Shown here piece by piece: positions 60,505-64,000 of a stretch of DNA of 64,000 bases. Below the pieces are notes generated by a model, which had not been told where the DNA came from, did not search any database, and saw only the letters and a program-made list of their open reading frames with translations. How positions within the stretch are numbered: the first letter of the stretch is position 1; each line of letters opens with the position of its first letter. This DNA is from an uncultured Acidimicrobiales bacterium (GTDB lineage: Bacteria; Actinomycetota; Acidimicrobiia; Acidimicrobiales; SHLQ01), in NCBI GenBank assembly GCA_937922235.1, contig CAKZVC010000005.1, positions 29,770-93,769 of the forward strand, read 5' to 3'. A program made the translations under genes and the position numbers.

Positions 60505-62550
60505 TTACAGATCCTGCATCAGGCGGGCCGCGTCGTAGATCGCCGCGTGAATATTGCGGCTGGAAACGGCATCGCCGATGCGGAACAGCTGAAATGCGCC
60601 TTCGTTATTGCGCACGATCGACTGCGCCCGGGCTTCGATGAACGCCGCGTAGTCGACAGCTCCGAGATTGGTCGACTGTGGCTTGAGCGCAAAGTAGAGG
60701 TCGGCGTTGACCGCCGTACCGCTGTCGGAGATCACGTAGTCGACGTGGCGAGCTTCTCGGTGATCGCTGTGGTCGCTGCCGATCTCGACACAGAGTCGGC
60801 CAAGCTCGGGGCGCACGGCAAGCACGCGTTGGTTGAGTGTGATTCGAACACTCGTCTCGTTGAGCGCACGCGCGTACGGCACGTGGTTCATGCCGCCGAC
60901 CTCGACACCGAGCATTCGCTCCGGGGTGATGATCTCGAGATTGACGCCCGACCGCGCCATGAGCTCGGCCGCAGTCAGCGACGAGTGCGTTCCGGCCTCA
61001 TCCCACATGAGCACGTCGCCCGTTGGGGTGACGTCTCCACCGATGACATCCCATGACGTGTAGATGAGTTCGTCGCCCTCTCCGGCGCCGCCGTCGAGGC
61101 CCGGCATTTTGGGAAGTCCGCCGGTTGCGATGACGACGATGTCAGGGTCGAGCGCAGTCACATCGCTCATCTCGGCGAACGTGTCGACCCGCACGTCCAC
61201 ACCGAGCCGCTCAAGCTCGGAGTCGCGCCACTCGATCATGCCGAGCAGGTCGCGGCGACGTTCGTTACGGGCAGCGAGACGCACCTGGCCGCCGGTCCAT
61301 GGCATAGCTTCGAGGAGCACGACCGAATGTCCGCGCTCCCCGGCAATTCGGGCGGCTTCCATTCCGCCAGGGCCGCCACCCACGACAACCACTCGCTTGG
61401 CCTTCGGCGTCTTGGGCGTGATGTGGTGGATCAACGACTCACGACTGGTCGCCGCGTTGTGCAAGCACAGTGCTTCACCAGCTTCGTAAATCCGGTCGAG
61501 GCAGTACGTGGCGCCAACGCATGGACGAATCTCGGATTCGCGTCCGTCGGTAATCTTCTGCACGATGTGCGGGTCGGCGATGTGCGCTCGGGTCATGCCC
61601 ACCATGTCGAGCTTCCCTTCGGCGATCGCGTGCCGCGCCGTGGCAATGTCGTCGATCTTCGATGCGTGCAGCACCGGGAGGTTCGTGACCTCGCGGACGC
61701 GGCCCGCGAAGTCGAGGTGAGGGGCCGATGGCATGCCGTGAATCGGGATGACTTCGGTTAGGTCGACGTCGCTTGCGACATACCCGCGAATCACGTTGAC
61801 GAAGTCGATAAGGCCCTCATCCTCAAGCATTTTGAGGATCTGCATGCCTGTCTCAGTTCGGATGCCACCGGGCTTGGTTTCATCGATAGAGATACGAGTA
61901 CCGAGGATGAAATCGTCGCTCACGCGCTCGCGGATTCCGCGAAAAATGCTCAGCGGCACCTTCATGCGGTTCTCAAGCGAGCCACCAAATTCGTCGTCGC
62001 GAATGTTGGTGAGCGGCGACCAAAACTGATCGATGATGTGGCCGTAGCATTCGAGCTCGACGCCATCCATGCCTCCCGCTTCCATGCGTTCAGCAGCGTC
62101 GGCGTAGTCAGAAATAATGCGCTCGATGTCCCACTCTTCGGCTTCTTTGGGCATCGCTCGATGCGCTGGTTCTGCGAGCGGCGAAGGCGCCACCACAGGC
62201 AGCCAGTTCGCTTTACTGTACGTAGTTCGGCGACCAAGATGCGAGAGCTGGATCATCACCGCAGCGCCATGAGCGTGAATCTCGTCGGTCATTTCGCGGA
62301 TCCACGGAACGATCGCGTCGTCGTATGCGTGGAGGTTGCCGAAGGCCGGCGGGCTGTCGATGCTGACGGTCGCACCACCCGCCGTCATCGTCATCGCGAC
62401 GCCACCTTTGGCCTTCTCGACGTGGTACAGCCGATACCGCTCTTTGGGCATTCCGAGCTCGCCATAGGCCGGTTCGTGACTTGACGAGAAGATTCGATTG
62501 CGAAGATGCAGGTGTCGAATGCTGAACGGTTGCAGTAACGGATCGCCCAT
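60505..62550 (-). CDS. NADH:flavin oxidoreductase (N-methylproline demethylase/dienoyl-CoA reductase type)
   Basis: 681 residues from the ATG at 62550. It has a FMN/OYE barrel (FSIRHLHLRNRIFSSSHEP, MIQLSHLGRRTTYSKAN, YGHIIDQFWSPLTNIRDDEFGG), a cysteine cluster and a C-terminal FAD/NAD Rossmann part (RVVVVGGGPGGMEAARIAGERGHSV). The [4Fe-4S] region CVGATYCLD...ALCLHN has only three obvious Cys, since the CxxC second Cys of FadH/TMADH is Ala; this occurs in N-methylproline demethylase relatives. It likely demethylates an N-methyl amine. It is divergent from the MttB-like gene by 58 bp. Confidence 0.85.
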   Translation of the reverse strand: MGDPLLQPFSIRHLHLRNRIFSSSHEPAYGELGMPKERYRLYHVEKAKGGVAMTMTAGGATVSIDSPPAFGNLHAYDDAIVPWIREMTDEIHAHGAAVMIQLSHLGRRTTYSKANWLPVVAPSPLAEPAHRAMPKEAEEWDIERIISDYADAAERMEAGGMDGVELECYGHIIDQFWSPLTNIRDDEFGGSLENRMKVPLSIFRGIRERVSDDFILGTRISIDETKPGGIRTETGMQILKMLEDEGLIDFVNVIRGYVASDVDLTEVIPIHGMPSAPHLDFAGRVREVTNLPVLHASKIDDIATARHAIAEGKLDMVGMTRAHIADPHIVQKITDGRESEIRPCVGATYCLDRIYEAGEALCLHNAATSRESLIHHITPKTPKAKRVVVVGGGPGGMEAARIAGERGHSVVLLEAMPWTGGQVRLAARNERRRDLLGMIEWRDSELERLGVDVRVDTFAEMSDVTALDPDIVVIATGGLPKMPGLDGGAGEGDELIYTSWDVIGGDVTPTGDVLMWDEAGTHSSLTAAELMARSGVNLEIITPERMLGVEVGGMNHVPYARALNETSVRITLNQRVLAVRPELGRLCVEIGSDHSDHREARHVDYVISDSGTAVNADLYFALKPQSTNLGAVDYAAFIEARAQSIVRNNEGAFQLFRIGDAVSSRNIHAAIYDAARLMQDL

Positions 62551-62608
62551 AGAGCGGACACTAAGGCACAAACAGATTTCGGGCACAAGCGTGTCGTACT
62601 ATGCGTCC

Positions 62609-64000
62609 ATGACCTCACCGGCTCCGAAGCGTCGTGGACGTGGCTCGCGCAAGCAAGCTCGCGAAGCAGCGGTCACACCACGTTTGTCGACAACCCACTA
62701 CGGGATTCAGCCGGTCGAAGTCGTCAGCGACGATCAGCTCGAAGCGATTCACCAGGCGTCGCTTCGGATCCTGACCGAGATCGGCATCGACTTCCGTGAT
62801 GACGTCGCACTTGAACAGTGGCGAGAAGCCGGAGCTGATGTGCGGGGCGAGCGAGTGCACCTCGAGGGTGAGCTCATCGATGAGCTGATGTCGACCGCTC
62901 CCGACCGGTTTGAACTGACCGGGCGTGGCGAGAACACGCGCTTCGAGCTCGGGGTCGACACGATCACGTTCTGCCCGATGCACGGAGCACCAAACGTGCG
63001 AGACCTCGACGGCGTGCGCCGCAACTCGACGCTCGAGGACCTTCGAGACATCAACAAGATCGTGCAGTCGAGCCCTGGCTTTCACATGGCTTCGGGCTTT
63101 GCTTGCGAGCCAATGGACATCGCAATCCCCTGGCGGCACCTCCACATCAACCACTCGGCGTTCGTCGAAACCGACCTGCCCGTCTTCGGCATGGTCACCG
63201 GCGAAGAGCGGTCCCTCGACACGGTTGCCATGGCCGAGATTGTGTACGGCAAGGAGTTCCTGCAAGACAACGTCGTGATGATGGGCCACATCTCGGGCAA
63301 CTCTCCCCTCGTCTGGGACTCGACCATGCTCGAAGGCCTGCGGGTCATGATCGAGAACGGCCAAGGAGCGCTCCTATCGCCGTTCGTTCTGGGCGCAGCG
63401 AATACTCCCGCCGACGTTGTGGCTACTGTCGCCCAGCTGAACGCCGAGGCGATTGCGTGCATTGCGTACAGCCAACTTGTCCGTCCGGGAGCGCCCATTA
63501 TTTACGGCCAGTACTCGGTGGCTGTATCGATGCGGTCCGGAGCCCCAATGTCGGGAATGCCCGAGGTCAGCCTGATCAACGGCATCGTCGGACAGCTGGC
63601 CCGCCGCTATGGCGTGCCGTGGCGAACAACCGCCTCGCAGGCCTCGGCCAAGGAGTTTGACGCCCAGTCGGGGTACGAGTCAGGAACGTCGTACATGGCC
63701 GGCGTCACCGCCAACTGCAACTTCATGATGCACGCCGGAGGTTGGGACGAAGCGGGCATGGTGCATTGCCTGGCCAAGCTCGCCGCCGACAGCGAACAGA
63801 ACCTCATGATGGCCGCCTACGCACAGGGCGTGAAGTTCGATCGACTCGACGAAGCCCTGGAAGCTGTTGCCCGCATCGGCCCCGGAGGGCACTACCTCGG
63901 CGACGAGTTCACGCTCAAGTACTTCGAGGATGCATTCTTCACCCCGAACGTCTTGGATTACGAGGCATACGAGAACTGGCAGATCGCCGGGTCACGAGAC
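62609..64000 (+). CDS. Trimethylamine-methyltransferase-family (MttB/COG5598) protein, non-pyrrolysine (3' end cut)
   Basis: 464 residues are visible from the ATG at 62609 to the window edge, with no stop. The family marks are THYGIQPVEVVSDDQLEAIH, ILTEIGIDFRDD, FCPMHGAPNVRDLDG, YGQYSVAVSMRSGAPMSGMP and IGPGGHYLGDEFT. There is no in-frame TAG, so it is the non-Pyl type such as MtgB or MtpB. Those transfer a methyl group from glycine betaine or proline betaine to a corrinoid protein. The matching corrinoid protein should be sought just beyond the window. The divergent OYE-like demethylase supports betaine use. Confidence 0.9.
   Translation, partial: MTSPAPKRRGRGSRKQAREAAVTPRLSTTHYGIQPVEVVSDDQLEAIHQASLRILTEIGIDFRDDVALEQWREAGADVRGERVHLEGELIDELMSTAPDRFELTGRGENTRFELGVDTITFCPMHGAPNVRDLDGVRRNSTLEDLRDINKIVQSSPGFHMASGFACEPMDIAIPWRHLHINHSAFVETDLPVFGMVTGEERSLDTVAMAEIVYGKEFLQDNVVMMGHISGNSPLVWDSTMLEGLRVMIENGQGALLSPFVLGAANTPADVVATVAQLNAEAIACIAYSQLVRPGAPIIYGQYSVAVSMRSGAPMSGMPEVSLINGIVGQLARRYGVPWRTTASQASAKEFDAQSGYESGTSYMAGVTANCNFMMHAGGWDEAGMVHCLAKLAADSEQNLMMAAYAQGVKFDRLDEALEAVARIGPGGHYLGDEFTLKYFEDAFFTPNVLDYEAYENWQIAGSRD

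Noticed and set aside
62609..64000. Pyrrolysine (in-frame TAG) in the MttB homolog
   Set aside because: The frame runs 464 codons without a TAG, so it is the non-Pyl type in the visible part.

Overview
The window looks like the chromosome of a free-living, probably marine, high-GC Gram-positive bacterium, most likely an actinobacterium of the Acidimicrobiia (Ilumatobacter-like) type. The evidence is the high GC content, frequent GTG starts, dense packing with many 4-bp gene overlaps, F420-type oxidoreductases, an FmdB protein with a serine-rich tail, and many genes for osmolyte and methylated-compound breakdown. This placement rests on gene content only; there is no rRNA or tRNA in the window.

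Bases 1-16,600 are mostly housekeeping: the end of an HNH endonuclease, a GH63-like glucosidase, a minus-strand group (FMN glutamate-synthase-like protein, aroQ, aroK, FrhB-like flavoprotein), a TldE/PmbA-like protein, uppP, a membrane-anchored HExxH protein, a SAF-domain protein, fmdB, plsY, galU and two CNNM/CBS proteins. Directly upstream of the CBS pair is an AhpD/carboxymuconolactone-decarboxylase-like gene with an in-frame TGA exactly where the second cysteine of CxxCxxxH belongs. A GG-loop hairpin follows 12 nt downstream. I read it as a selenoprotein (CxxU) with a bacterial SECIS element.

Bases 16,600-44,600 are accessory metabolism: a flavoprotein/DUF2855 pair, DUF2853, an alpha/beta hydrolase, a haloalkane dehalogenase, an isochorismatase-like hydrolase, an acyl-CoA dehydrogenase, an aquaporin and a Cys/Met-metabolism PLP enzyme. 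Next come ectoine-breakdown genes (doeB, doeA) with two PhyH dioxygenases, an amidase, an alpha-hydroxyacid oxidase, a DMT transporter and an alditol-oxidase-like gene. A dihydropyrimidinase / class III aminotransferase / semialdehyde dehydrogenase run faces a MocR regulator. A nitroreductase, a GcvT/DmdA-like protein and an MFS transporter end this part.

Bases 44,600-64,000 form a dense catabolic island: two LLM (F420-type) oxidoreductases, two TauD and three PhyH-like dioxygenases, two enolase-superfamily enzymes, a Rieske oxygenase, hydroxyisobutyrate-dehydrogenase-like, class II aldolase, homocysteine-methyltransferase-like and ketopantoate-reductase-like genes, a MaoC-like hydratase, a thiolase, an N-methylproline-demethylase-like flavoenzyme and a non-pyrrolysine MttB homolog cut by the window end. 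Together they suggest oxidation and demethylation of betaine-, proline- or hydroxy-acid-type small molecules; the actual substrates are not shown by the sequence.

Across the window, a near-identical 18-20 bp palindrome (core CTGAACGnnCGTTCAG) sits just upstream of three separate transcription units, implying one TetR-type regulon. Three intergenic spots carry short REP-like palindromes. Five of twelve convergent gene pairs overlap by exactly the 4 bp of their stop codons. No gap exceeds 300 bases.
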